Positions 32,226-41,900 of a DNA stretch of 64,000 nt are shown piece by piece. Position 1 is the first letter of the stretch. Each line of letters begins with the position of its first letter. The stretch comes from Ravibacter sp037191015 (GTDB taxonomy: Bacteria > Bacteroidota > Bacteroidia > Cytophagales > Spirosomataceae), in the NCBI GenBank assembly GCA_037191015.1, contig JBBCKD010000013.1, positions 186,001-250,000 on the forward strand, given 5' to 3'. The notes under the pieces were generated by a model that had not been told where the DNA came from, searched no databases, and saw only the letters and a list, made by a program, of their open reading frames with translations. The position numbers and the translations under genes were made by a program.

Positions 32226-34241
32226 TTATATGGTCTGGATCTGTTTCAGCGCCTCTTCTACCGAAAAGACCGGGAGCTGGCAGGTTTTGTTGAAGCAGAC
32301 ATACAGCGTAGTATTACCGCTTACAGCGCTTTTGCCTTCGGCCAACGGAAGCATAGAAGATTCTTTCGCCCCCAATACGATTTTATTAGGAATAAAAAAG
32401 CGATCCAGGTCTTTCCTGTAGCTTTCGGCTTCCGGACCGATAATGACGACCTCCGCGGTCGGGGAAGCCAGCTGGCAATGCAGGGCAGCCCAGTTTGCGA
32501 CCCATTGCGCGTCGCGGGCAATAAGCTGCGACATCTTTTGCGCCATTCCTGACGCAAGGTCCAGGTACTGCCTGTTATCGAGTATCAGCCCCAACGAGTA
32601 GAGCGCATAGGCCATCATCGAGTTGGAGGCGGGAATGACGTTATCGAACAGCTCTGTCTTTTTGGCGATCAGCGGCTCTGCGGCAGCATCCGTATAATAG
32701 AAAAAACCCTCCGTCTCATTCAGGAAATGAGACAAGGTATAATCCGCGAGCGACTTTGCTTCAGCCAGCCATTTTTCGTCAAAAGTAACCTGGTAGAGCG
32801 CAGTGAAAGCGTCGATGACCGCCGCATAGTCTTCCAGGAACCCGGGAATACGGGCTTCATGCTTGTAGGTCCTCATCAGCCTGCCCCCGGATATCAGCCT
32901 GGTGCTGATAAACCGGGCATTCGCCAGGGCAATCTCTTTGATATGCTCTTTTTGGGTAGCCCGGTAGGCGTCTGCCAGGCCACGGAGCAGCAGGCCGTTC
33001 CAGGATGCCAGGATTTTGTCGTCGAGGCCCGGGCGGACCCTTTTCTCCCGTTCTGCAAATAACCTGTTTAATGCCGCCTCGTATTTTTCCCCGAAATTAT
33101 CGACCTGAATCCCTTTTGCCCGGGCGGTTAAAACAGGCGGCAGAGTAAGGTGGAGATGGTTCTGACCGTGTTCCCAGTTGCCCTCATCCGAAATGTCGTA
33201 CAATTTTGCAAACCACTCATAATCATTACCCAGTATACTTTTCAGCTCCGCGGAGGTCCAGGTATAAAATTTTCCTTCGACGCCTTCGCTGTCTGCATCG
33301 AGCGCAGAGTAGAACCCGCCTTCCGGCGACAGCATTTCCCTTTCCAGCCAGTCTGTAGTCTGCAGGATCCGTTGCTCATAAAGCGGGCTTTGCGTGAGGG
33401 TATATGCTTCGGAATAGACACTCAGGAGCTGGCCGTTATCGTAGAGCATTTTTTCGAAATGCGGAATAAACCATTCATCGTCAACCGAGTACCGGGCCCA
33501 TCCGCCCCCTGCATGATCGTAGATCCCTCCCAGGGCTATCCGGTTGAGCGAATGTTCCAGGTGGGCCAGCGCTTCCGGGTTTTGAGTGAGATCGTAGTAA
33601 CGGAGCAGGAATTTGTATATGGCAGGCATCGGGAATTTCGGAGCCCGGTCCATCCCACCTTTTTCATGGTCAAAATGCTTCTTCAGCCTTTCAAATACCA
33701 GGTCCAGCTCTTCAACGGATAAAGTATTCTTTGCAGCCCCGAGCCCGTATTTCTCTATTTCCGACTGGTTGAGATTTTGCGTAAATCCTGTCGCCGAATT
33801 TTCCAGCTCTGTATAGTTGTTATGGTAGGCGCGGCGGATGTTCTCCAGCAATTGAGCCCAATTTGCCGGGGGCAGATATGTAAGCCCGTAAAAAGGCCGG
33901 GCATTTTCCATCAGGAAAACATTCAGGGGCCAGCCGCCTCTTACTCCCATTGCCTGGACAGCATCCATGTAGACGGCATCTACATCGGGACGTTCTTCCC
34001 GGTCTACCTTGATGCAGACGAACGCCTCGTTCATGATCTCTGCTATAGCTTTGTTTTCAAAGCTTTCCCTCTCCATCACGTGACACCAGTGACAGGCGGA
34101 ATACCCTATGCTGACCAGGATAGGTTTTTTTTCCAGCCTGGCTTTTTCCAGCGCTTCCTCACCCCACGGATACCAGTCCACCGGGTTATGGGCATGTTGA
34201 AGCAGGTAGGGGCTTGTTTCGTGGATTAATCTGTTAGACAT
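32226..34241 (-). CDS. thioredoxin-domain protein, YyaL/SSP411 (DUF255) family
   Basis: The 671-residue cytoplasmic protein has an N-terminal thioredoxin-like DUF255 domain (about 1-165; SPYLLQHAHNPVDWYPWGEE, then GYSACHWCHVME with CxxC) and a C-terminal six-hairpin glycosidase-like domain (KGGMDRAPKFPMPAI, GGWARYSVDDEWFIPHFEKMLYD, DDKILASWNGLLL). The family is widespread from bacteria to humans (SPATA20) and its reaction is unknown; sugar epimerase-like folding is known. It lies 9 bases after the P-type ATPase gene and is probably in the same transcript. Confidence 0.93.
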   Translation of the reverse strand: MSNRLIHETSPYLLQHAHNPVDWYPWGEEALEKARLEKKPILVSIGYSACHWCHVMERESFENKAIAEIMNEAFVCIKVDREERPDVDAVYMDAVQAMGVRGGWPLNVFLMENARPFYGLTYLPPANWAQLLENIRRAYHNNYTELENSATGFTQNLNQSEIEKYGLGAAKNTLSVEELDLVFERLKKHFDHEKGGMDRAPKFPMPAIYKFLLRYYDLTQNPEALAHLEHSLNRIALGGIYDHAGGGWARYSVDDEWFIPHFEKMLYDNGQLLSVYSEAYTLTQSPLYEQRILQTTDWLEREMLSPEGGFYSALDADSEGVEGKFYTWTSAELKSILGNDYEWFAKLYDISDEGNWEHGQNHLHLTLPPVLTARAKGIQVDNFGEKYEAALNRLFAEREKRVRPGLDDKILASWNGLLLRGLADAYRATQKEHIKEIALANARFISTRLISGGRLMRTYKHEARIPGFLEDYAAVIDAFTALYQVTFDEKWLAEAKSLADYTLSHFLNETEGFFYYTDAAAEPLIAKKTELFDNVIPASNSMMAYALYSLGLILDNRQYLDLASGMAQKMSQLIARDAQWVANWAALHCQLASPTAEVVIIGPEAESYRKDLDRFFIPNKIVLGAKESSMLPLAEGKSAVSGNTTLYVCFNKTCQLPVFSVEEALKQIQTI

Positions 34242-34250
34242 GAGAATTTT

Positions 34251-36260
34251 TCAAAACTTCATCTGCTGGATACGCGTTGCGTTGAGAATGGCAAGCAGGG
34301 CGACCCCGACGTCGGCAAAAACCGCCTCCCACATAGTCGCAAGTCCCCCGGCTCCCAATATAAGGACCAGCGCCTTGACGATAAAGGCAAAAGAAATATT
34401 CTGCCAGACGATCTTCCTTGTCTCTTTGCCGACCCGTATCGCCATCGGGATTTTCCCCGGCTTGTCATCCTGTATCACGACATCGGCGGTTTCTATTGTC
34501 GCATCGCTTCCCAAACCGCCCATAGCGATCCCGACGTCGCTCAGCGCAATGACGGGAGCATCGTTGAGGCCGTCGCCGACGAAGGCAATGCTTTCGTTGC
34601 GCGACCTGATTTCTTCTACCCGGCGGACTTTATCTTCCGGCAGAAGGTCGCCGTAAGCATGCTGTATGCCGAGCTTTTCTGCGACAAAACGTACTACCGC
34701 AGACTTGTCGCCGCTCAGCATGGTAGTGCTGACATTCAATTGATGCAGCTGCGCGACGGCCGATTCGGCACCTTTCTTTATTTCGTCGGCAATGGTGATG
34801 TAGCCGGCAAACCTGCCGTCGTAAGCGATGGCGGTAACGGTATGAACAATCCGCTCCCGATCGATCGGCACGGGTATGTTATAAAGATCCAGCAGCCTGA
34901 AATTTCCCGCTAAGATCAGTTTATCGCTTACCCTGGCTTTCAGCCCGTGCCCGGGGATCTCTTCCACATCCCGGAGGATGACGGCAGGGTCGACCGGGCC
35001 GGTGGCCGACGTACCGGCGTACCTTTGGATGGCGGTAGCGACAGGGTGAGTGCTGTAGCTTTCGAGCGCATTGACAAGCGGGAGCAGCTCTTCCCCGCTG
35101 AAACCCTCGTTCCATACCACTTCCTGCACTTTGAAAACTCCTTCTGTCATGGTGCCGGTTTTGTCCATTACCACATTTTGTATTTCCGCCAGCTTGTCGA
35201 GGAAATTACCTCCTTTTACGAGGATACCGTTGCGGCTGGCCGCCCCTATCCCGCCGAAATAGCCCAGGGGGATCGAAATGACAAGCGCGCAGGGACAGGA
35301 GATAACGAGGAATACCAGTGCGCGGTACAACCAGGTAGAAAACTGGTAATTGTCTGTAAACAGAGCGGGCAGAAAGCATACCATTATAGCAAGGAGTACT
35401 ACAATGGGGGTGTAAACCCGGGCAAATTTCCGGATAAAAAGCTCTGTTGGCGCTTTCTGAGCGGTAGCGTGCTGGGTAAGCTCCAGTATTTTCGAAAGCT
35501 TGCTGTCCGTAAAGCGGGCAGTTACCTCGACGAGTGAAACAGTATTGAGATTGATCATCCCGGCCAGTACCTTATCTCCTTTTGATTTGGAGTCCGGTAC
35601 GCTTTCACCGGTCAGGGCAGCGGTATTGAATGCAGCGGAATCGGAAAGCAGGATACCGTCCAGGCCGACCTTTTCTCCTGGTTTTAGCTGAATAACCTGA
35701 CCTATTTCGGCGGTTTCGGCCTTTATCCTGACGGGCTGGTTGTTGACCAGGACCGAAACTTCATCGGGCCGCTGATCAAGCAGCGATCTGATATCGGACT
35801 TAGCCCTTCTTACCGCCATTCCCTGGAATGCTTCTCCGACCGAATAAAAGAGCATAACGGCCACTGCTTCCGGGTACTCGCCGATACAGAAAGCTCCTAT
35901 GGTGGCGATCGACATCAGGAAGAATTCCGAAAAGATATCGCCTTTCCCGATACTGTCAATTGCTTCTTTAATAACCGGCAATCCTACAGGTGCATATGCT
36001 GCCACATAAAAAACCACCCTTATCCAGCCTGTGAACCATTCCTGCGGAATCCAGTTGTCAAGGACAATAGCGGCAATCAGCATGGCCAGCGAAGCGAACG
36101 AAGGAAAGAAAGCGCTCAGTAGTCCCTGCTCTGCGCCAGCGTGATCATGCCCGTCATGATCGTGGTGGTGCTCTTCCTGAGAAGATGTTTTGAAGCTTAA
36201 CTCCGTTTCCACGCTGCAGCAATTGTCTGCTTTCGCGGGAGTTGTATGTTTGTGACTCAT
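34251..36260 (-). CDS. heavy-metal P1B-type ATPase (zinc/cadmium/lead exporter-like)
   Basis: The 669-residue membrane pump uses ATP to export a divalent metal. It has the actuator TGES motif (ALTGESVPDSK), the metal-binding SCPCALVIS in a membrane helix, the phosphorylated Asp366 in DKTGTMTEG, the HP signature (YSTHPVA) and the hinge VGDGLNDAPVIALSDVG. The normal N-terminal heavy-metal-associated domain is absent; instead there is a short histidine/aspartate-rich stretch (EEHHHDHDGHDHAG, about 30-43), which would favour zinc or cadmium over copper. It is ZntA-like by these features. It has its own promoter and is followed by the YyaL-like gene. Confidence 0.93.
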   Translation of the reverse strand: MSHKHTTPAKADNCCSVETELSFKTSSQEEHHHDHDGHDHAGAEQGLLSAFFPSFASLAMLIAAIVLDNWIPQEWFTGWIRVVFYVAAYAPVGLPVIKEAIDSIGKGDIFSEFFLMSIATIGAFCIGEYPEAVAVMLFYSVGEAFQGMAVRRAKSDIRSLLDQRPDEVSVLVNNQPVRIKAETAEIGQVIQLKPGEKVGLDGILLSDSAAFNTAALTGESVPDSKSKGDKVLAGMINLNTVSLVEVTARFTDSKLSKILELTQHATAQKAPTELFIRKFARVYTPIVVLLAIMVCFLPALFTDNYQFSTWLYRALVFLVISCPCALVISIPLGYFGGIGAASRNGILVKGGNFLDKLAEIQNVVMDKTGTMTEGVFKVQEVVWNEGFSGEELLPLVNALESYSTHPVATAIQRYAGTSATGPVDPAVILRDVEEIPGHGLKARVSDKLILAGNFRLLDLYNIPVPIDRERIVHTVTAIAYDGRFAGYITIADEIKKGAESAVAQLHQLNVSTTMLSGDKSAVVRFVAEKLGIQHAYGDLLPEDKVRRVEEIRSRNESIAFVGDGLNDAPVIALSDVGIAMGGLGSDATIETADVVIQDDKPGKIPMAIRVGKETRKIVWQNISFAFIVKALVLILGAGGLATMWEAVFADVGVALLAILNATRIQQMKF

Positions 36261-36328
36261 TCCTGATGAGTATTACTGCGTGCAAGCCGGTTACACTATA
36301 CTCGGACCGGCCGTCCTTTTCTTTTACA

Positions 36329-36336
36329 CAAAGATA
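36329..36336 (-). promoter_or_regulatory. probable -7 promoter box of the metal ATPase gene
   Basis: On the minus strand TATCTTTG matches TAnnTTTG exactly and lies about 70 bases before the ATG at 36260. A clear TTTG -33 box is not seen. A partial palindrome (GGAC-N5-GTCC, about 36304-36316) sits just downstream and could be an operator for a metal-responsive regulator; this is a guess. Confidence 0.4.
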
Positions 36337-36353
36337 AGACGACTTTCTGGAGA

Positions 36354-36548
36354 CTATTTCTGCTCGGCTATTTCTTTAATGAATGCTTCAGATACGTCCG
36401 TATAAGCTGAAATATCTGACAGGGAAAACTTCCCGGTATGCAGCAGGCGCCTGATAACTTCGATTTTGCCTTTTTCAATCCCCTTTTCAATACCTTTTTC
36501 GATCCCCTTCTCAATCCCTTCCTGAATCAATTCTTCATAGATGCTCAT
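36354..36548 (-). CDS. small protein duplicating the C-terminal domain of the adjacent Rpn nuclease
   Basis: The 64-residue frame starts MSIYEELIQEGIEKG and is a tandem copy of the end of the upstream Rpn-family nuclease gene. It has four IEKG units, then KIEVIRRLLHTGKFSLSDISAYTDVSEAFIKEIAEQK (similar in both copies). The two copies are offset by 178 bases, which is not a multiple of three, so this copy is in another frame and separate from the nuclease. The ATG is preceded by CCAGGATT in both copies, a possible ribosome site. In known Rpn systems a short form of this domain made from an internal start blocks the nuclease, so this could be a dedicated antitoxin-like protein. A GTG start at 36587 would add 13 residues. 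Confidence 0.6.
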   Translation of the reverse strand: MSIYEELIQEGIEKGIEKGIEKGIEKGKIEVIRRLLHTGKFSLSDISAYTDVSEAFIKEIAEQK

Positions 36549-36735
36549 AATCCTGGTGTTTATCTTTGATGAATTTTTCGGAGACACCGGTAAAAGCGGC
36601 TATTTCCTCTATTGAAAACTTCCCGGTATTCAGCAAACGGCTGATAACTTCAATTTTGCCTTTTTCAATACCCTTTTCGATACCTTTCTCAATACCTTCC
36701 TGAATCAATTCTTCATAAATGCTCATAATCCTGGT
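36354..36735 (-). repeat. 178-bp tandem duplication of the Rpn 3' end
   Basis: Two direct copies of the same region, with a 178-base offset, include the same ATG context (ACACCAGGATTATGAGC) at 36548 and 36726, the IEKG-coding 12-base units (four and three copies), and the AACTTCCCGGTATxCAGCA block. The two copies have diverged, so the event is not very recent. The 12-base units could expand and contract by slippage without a frame change. Confidence 0.88.
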
Positions 36736-37455
36736 GTTTAGCTTTGACGGGAGTACTTCAACGCTTTTTTTGAAATGCTGATGATCAAGATAGCTGTTTT
36801 GCAGTATGTAAACAAATATAGTGTCAACCGGTCCCGATTCCAAATAAGGGTTCAGGTCGCCCAGGATTCGTGATATACTCCTGTTAAGGGCTTCGGGGTC
36901 AAAATAATACTTCTGAGTCATGATAGCACTCCGTAGTAGCCCGTTTTTCAGGTTTTGTATCTGTTCTTCGGATATCTGTTCAAGATTGACAAATACAGTT
37001 TCGTAGATAGGGAGGTATCTCCTGAGTATTTCCGGAAATTTTGCAAAATATGTTTCGAAAGACCGCAGCTTCCATCGCTGTTTTCCGTGGTAGTACAAAA
37101 TAGGAATAATGAGCTGAGGAGATCTCTTCTCACTGATCTGATTCCTGTAGCCGATAGCCAGGTATTCGAGAATCTGGAATACTACATAGGGGAAGATATG
37201 GCTCTTGTGCTCCAGTAAAAGACAAATATGCAGCTTTTGTCCGGAAGCGATCTCTGCCTCCCAGACCATATCGGAAAAAGATGATCTGAGTTCCCGCGAT
37301 AAATAAGAGGTATTTTGAGAAGTAAGCGTTTCGAAATTGATCGTGTCAGCTATCCCGGAAGGCAGGTACTCCCGGAGGAAAGAGATGGCCAGGTCCTTGT
37401 CAGCCAGTATCTGCTTGATGAATTTGTCATGGATATTATTGATTCTTCCGGCCAT
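36535..37455 (-). CDS. Rpn family recombination-promoting nuclease (PD-(D/E)XK)
   Basis: The 306-residue protein is of the Rpn/YadD (PDDEXK_2 transposase-like) family of DNA nucleases. It opens with NNIHDKFIKQILADKDLAISFLREYLP, has LEHKSHIFPYVVFQILEYLAIGY (the core E-x-K) and PQLIIPILYYHGKQ, and ends with a helical domain of IEKG repeats (three units) plus GKFSIEEIAAFTGVSEKFIK. I chose the ATG 37455 rather than an in-frame start at 37515 because a strong promoter lies between them. The last residues (DKHQDYEHL) arise from read-through into the tandem duplicate, so the original end was probably FIKEIAEQK as in the small copy. An internal ATG at 36726 (MSIYEELIQEG) may make a short form. Confidence 0.88.
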   Translation of the reverse strand: MAGRINNIHDKFIKQILADKDLAISFLREYLPSGIADTINFETLTSQNTSYLSRELRSSFSDMVWEAEIASGQKLHICLLLEHKSHIFPYVVFQILEYLAIGYRNQISEKRSPQLIIPILYYHGKQRWKLRSFETYFAKFPEILRRYLPIYETVFVNLEQISEEQIQNLKNGLLRSAIMTQKYYFDPEALNRSISRILGDLNPYLESGPVDTIFVYILQNSYLDHQHFKKSVEVLPSKLNTRIMSIYEELIQEGIEKGIEKGIEKGKIEVISRLLNTGKFSIEEIAAFTGVSEKFIKDKHQDYEHL

Positions 37456-37485
37456 ATTTAAAAACAAGGAGTATAGTATAGTTTT

Positions 37486-37516
37486 CAAATTTAAGATGCT
37501 CTCCTGCACACTCAAA
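37486..37516 (-). promoter_or_regulatory. promoter of the Rpn nuclease gene
   Basis: On the minus strand TTTG (37516-37513), 19 bases, and TAAATTTG (37493-37486) match the Bacteroidota consensus. Transcription would start near 37479, 24 bases before the ATG at 37455, and this fixes the start choice for the gene. Confidence 0.7.
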
Positions 37517-37630
37517 CTCTATTTCCGTGTTATATTGCCTTGTATTTGGGTAAGAGAGCTTTGACGGTCTGCTATCCGATGAATGATCGCTGACTGCTCT
37601 GATAGCTTCAGCGCTGGAAATATTATTAAA

Positions 37631-38383
37631 ATGAAAAAAATAGCATTGATAACGGGCGCCACCTCCGGTATAGGCCGGGCAACAGCGCAGAAATTTGCAG
37701 AAAACGGGATCAGCCTGATCGTATGCGGACGGCGGGAAGAAAGGCTTTCCTCCTTAAAAGCCAGCCTGGAAAATGATGTCGAAGTGAGAACGCTGAACTT
37801 TGACGTGCGGAGCGAAGAGGCAGTATTGAGCGCAATCAATTCCCTGGAACAAGAGTGGAGAAATATTTCTATCCTGGTGAACAATGCCGGGAATGCCCAT
37901 GGATTAAGTACGATCGACCAGGGAGATACCGAAGACTGGGACGCGATGATGGACGGCAATGTGAAGGGTTTGCTGTATGTTTCCCGGGCGGTTATTCCCG
38001 GGATGGTCAGCAGGAAGTCGGGACATATTGTTAATATCAGCTCTATCGCCGGGAAAGAGACCTACAAAAACGGGGCGGTATATTGCGCGTCTAAAGCAGC
38101 AGTAGAGGCCATCAGCCAGGGAATGCGCCTGGATCTGACCGAACAGGGCATAAAGGTGACCAACATTGCGCCGGGCGCGGTAGAGACTGAGTTTTCGATG
38201 GTACGTTTTAAAGGAGATACGGGTCGGGCAGAGAAAGTATATGCCGGCTTCGAGCCGCTTAAAGCGGATGATATCGCAGATGCTGTTTTTTATGCCGTCA
38301 GCGCTCCTGCTCACGTTACCATTGCGGATATGACCATTCTTGCAGCCGCGCAGTCGCAAGCTACCGTCATACACCGGCAATAG
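37631..38383 (+). CDS. SDR family NAD(P)-dependent oxidoreductase, YdfG-like
   Basis: The 250-residue enzyme is a classical short-chain dehydrogenase. It has the nucleotide-binding TGATSGIGRA, the NNAGNAHG motif, the catalytic Ser in NISSIAG and the YCASKAA (Tyr-x-x-x-Lys) pair. The CGRREERL segment after the second strand (Arg-Arg) favours NADP. The closest remembered group is YdfG (3-hydroxy acid or malonic semialdehyde reductase), but the substrate is not certain. I chose the ATG 37631, directly before the first strand; earlier starts add unrelated residues. It converges with the hemoglobin gene with a 10-base gap. Confidence 0.92.
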   Translation: MKKIALITGATSGIGRATAQKFAENGISLIVCGRREERLSSLKASLENDVEVRTLNFDVRSEEAVLSAINSLEQEWRNISILVNNAGNAHGLSTIDQGDTEDWDAMMDGNVKGLLYVSRAVIPGMVSRKSGHIVNISSIAGKETYKNGAVYCASKAAVEAISQGMRLDLTEQGIKVTNIAPGAVETEFSMVRFKGDTGRAEKVYAGFEPLKADDIADAVFYAVSAPAHVTIADMTILAAAQSQATVIHRQ

Positions 38384-38393
38384 CGGCGCTCAC

Positions 38394-38846
38394 TCAGGTA
38401 TGGGGAGCGTCAGACGCTTCGGTATTGACCATAAAGAAGGCGGTTTGCGGAAAGCGGGCAAATAACTCTTGTTTAAGATCTTCCGATACAGGCAGCGAAT
38501 TGACCGCGTGCGCCATGCATTCCAGCCAGGCATAGGCATCGTCATGCGTGATAGGGTGCGGAATATGCCTGGCCCGCATCCTGGGGTGGCCGTAACGCTC
38601 TGAATAAAGCTGCGGACCTCCCAGGAACTGGGTTAAAAACAGGCGTTGTTTTTCCTTGATAAGCTCCTTGTCGGTTTTGAAAAGCCTTCCGATCAAAGGA
38701 TGCGCAAAAACCTGGTCATAAAAACTGTCGACCAACTGCTGCAATGTATCGTTGCCGCCAATGCGATAGTACAGCGCGTCGCTGTCGGGTGAATATTCCG
38801 GTACTTTCATGAGGGTAGAACAAAAATGCACTTCATTTTGTGCCAT
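38394..38846 (-). CDS. group II truncated hemoglobin
   Basis: The 150-residue protein is a truncated globin (2-on-2 fold) that binds heme and usually deals with oxygen, nitric oxide or peroxide. It shows YYRIGGNDTLQQLVDSFYDQVFAHPLIGRLFK, the proximal His in YGHPRMRARHIPHPI, and the group II tryptophan in AYAWLECMAHAV. I chose the ATG at 38846; an upstream GTG (38873) and a downstream ATG (38810) are alternatives, and the globin domain begins near residue 23. It has no signal peptide. Confidence 0.9.
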   Translation of the reverse strand: MAQNEVHFCSTLMKVPEYSPDSDALYYRIGGNDTLQQLVDSFYDQVFAHPLIGRLFKTDKELIKEKQRLFLTQFLGGPQLYSERYGHPRMRARHIPHPITHDDAYAWLECMAHAVNSLPVSEDLKQELFARFPQTAFFMVNTEASDAPHT

Positions 38847-38978
38847 TGCCGCGCCGGAAGCAAAAACAATCACATCGCCGGATACGTATCGCAGGTATAT
38901 TACGTTACTTTTAAATCGCGGCCGCCCGGCCTGGCCGCTTTTGAACGCACCAACCTTTGATTGCCCCGTTAAGACTGA

Positions 38979-41900
38979 ATGAGCCGTATTCTTAAAAGTT
39001 ATCTCAGGCGCCTGACCAACCTGTCGAGCCGAAACAAATCGCTTTTGCTGACAAGGCTTGTTTCAGAACAGTTTGCAGACCTGCAGGAGGCAGATTTCCT
39101 ATTAAATGTGCCTGCTTTCGAGCTGTTGCACCAGGTTATCCAGCGGAGGAAACGGATAGCGCTTTGTGATGTGACCGATCCCCGGTATGAAAAGACAAAT
39201 GCCTATAGCAGGCGCCTCCGGAAGATAGCCCGCACGGTAGATTTTATCGAGGAAGAAAGAGGGAGCAGGAACCTCTTTATAGGGTATCCCTTTGTCAGGG
39301 GCCGCTTTGGAAACGGACAGGTGGTGCACGCGCCGCTGCTGTTTTTCCCCGTTTCGCTGGAAACCGACAAAGGACAATGGTGTCTCCGGGTGAATGCGGA
39401 AACCGGCCCTCACCTCAACCGCTCGTTTGCGCTGGCTTACGGACAGTTCAGTGAAGTGGCTATCCCCGATTCAGTACTCGAAACTTCGTTTGATGAGTTT
39501 CCTACCAATATCACTATTTTCCGTACAGAGCTCTATAAATGGCTGAAGGAATCCCCCTTTAACGTTAATTTCAACCAGGAACTGTTTGAAGACAGGCTCA
39601 GGCCATTTGATGCCCAAAAGGCAAAAGACCTCGAGCTGACTGAAAAAACCGGGGAGCTTAAGCTCTTCCCGGAAGCAGTGCTGGGGATCTTTCCCCAAAC
39701 AGGATCCTACCTGGAGGAAGACTACCATTTCCTGCTTGAACAGGGAGAGCAGTTCAATATAGCTTCGCTCAGCGCAGCCGGCGAAGGCACGGCTGCTATC
39801 CGGGAAGAGGATATGCTGACGCCTTTTGCGCTGGATTCTTCGCAGGAGCAGGCGTTGATCAGGGTAAAGCAGGGGCAGAACCTGGTAGTGCAGGGGCCGC
39901 CCGGCACTGGAAAATCGCAGCTTATCTGCAACCTGATGGCCGACTACGCGGCGCGAGGGAAAAGAGTGCTGCTGGTATGCCAGAAAAGAGCGGCCCTGGA
40001 CGTGGTACATGACAGGATGAAGCAGGCAGGATTGGGCGATTTTACGGCCCTTATCCATGACCACCTCCTGGACCGCTCGGCTCTTTACCGCCAGATGGCC
40101 GGCCAGATCGGGCAGGTAGAGGCTTTCCGGAAAGAGAACTATAGCCTTGATTCCGTTTACCTGGAAAGGGAGTTTCTCCAGGAATGCCGCCTCACCGACC
40201 GTCTGACGGCAGGGTTCAGCGAATTCAAAAATGCCTTGTTCGACGATTCGATCGCCGGCGTAACGGTAAAGGAATTGTACCTGACCTCCGACCCCGCCGG
40301 GCCGGAGCTGTCGCTTACGAACCTGCTGAAATCCCTGCCCATGCAGAAAGCGCCGGAGACCGAACGGCTGGTAGGACAGTATTTTACTTTTCTGCTGAAG
40401 CTCGGTTCCGGTCATTCCTGGCTGAAGCGAAAGGACTTTTCGGAGCTGAACCACATCGATCACAAACGGATCCGGGATTTGCTGCGCCTCTGGCCTGACA
40501 CCTTTGCGCAGCTGGATAAGCGGTTTTACGGTATTTTTTCCCTGCCGCTTTCAAGAAAGCACCTCGTAGGGGCCGACCAGCTCAAGCAGACGCTGCTCGA
40601 AGTTCAGAAGACGGTCGGCAATGCGAAAATCTACCGCCTGTTCACAAAGTACCTGGCTTCGGCCGAACATACGGCCTACCGTATAGAAAAAATCGGGCGC
40701 CTGGACGATATCCTGAAGGCAAGGGAAGGGGTGGAAGGCTACCTGGAGACATACCGGCTGGCCGATACTCTTAAAAAAGTAGAAAGCGGAATAGCGGCAA
40801 AGCGCGAGGTGGTGAGCGGCTTATGGTGGGAATGGTTCTCGAAGGAAAAGGAAGAAGTGCTCTGGCTGGGCCGCAGGCATGCGCTGACTACCAGCCCGCC
40901 CGATCTCGACAGGCTTGCAAAACGCCTGCGCAACCGCCTTCTCCTGGAAGAAGAACTTTCGGACGAAAAGCTGGGCTTCGACAAGAAAAGCCTTGCCGAG
41001 CCGGCGGGTATACTTCACCAGTACGGGCTTTTCCTGGACGATGCCCGCGAAGCCGCGGAGCTCGTTCATCAACTTTCTGAAACCGAATGGTTTGAAATCG
41101 CTGAGGGCATCAGCCGTAAAAGCCGGGATTTTGGCGAATTCCAGCAGTTGCTCCGGGAAGCTTTTGCCTGGCTGGCCGAATGGGAGACAGTGGCTGATGA
41201 AATGGATATGTGGCTTGTTCCCGAACAGTTTAACGGACTCGTCTCGGATCCTACAGGTTATGCGGAGCAACTGGCACAGGACCTGGATGCCGATTTCGAA
41301 AACCTGGTCGAAATCGACACGATGTGGAGAGATGCTTCTCATACCGAGCAGGTTTTGATCGAGCGATTGAAAGAAAAGGGCGGCGAAGCAGGTATGACCA
41401 CCCCGGATCAGTATCAGAAGCTGTTCGACAATAGCCTGCGCCTGGCGTGGATCGACCAGGTCGAACGGCGGTACCCCGTGCTGAGAGCGGTTTCTTCTCT
41501 GAAGATGTCTCAATGGGAGGACGACCTCCAGCGGAGTGTTGAACGGAAGCAGGCGCTCAGTGCAGAAATTGTGAAGATGAAGCTCAGGGAAGAAGTGTAC
41601 GGCGATGTTGCTAAAAACCGGCTGGGAAATACGGTTACTTACCGGGAATTATATCATCAGCTTACCAAAAAAAGAAGGATCTGGCCGATCAGGAAGCTGC
41701 TCAGCGCATTCCATGAAGACGTATTCCGGCTGGTGCCCTGCTGGATGGCCTCTCCCGAATCCGCGTCCGTCATTTTTCCGATGATGCAGGACTTTTTTGA
41801 CCTGGTGATTTTCGATGAAGCCTCGCAGTGCTATGCCGAGTATGCGGTGCCGGCGGCCTATCGCGGCAGGCAGCTTGTAGTGGCAGGCGATAGTAAACAG

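Noticed and set aside
36440..36700. The IEKG-coding 12-base repeats as a CRISPR array
   Set aside because: There are no unique spacers; the units are contiguous, coding and differ in number between two copies of the same domain.
39471..40463. A 330-codon minus-strand frame within the helicase gene
   Set aside because: The helicase motifs on the plus strand leave no doubt about the coding strand.
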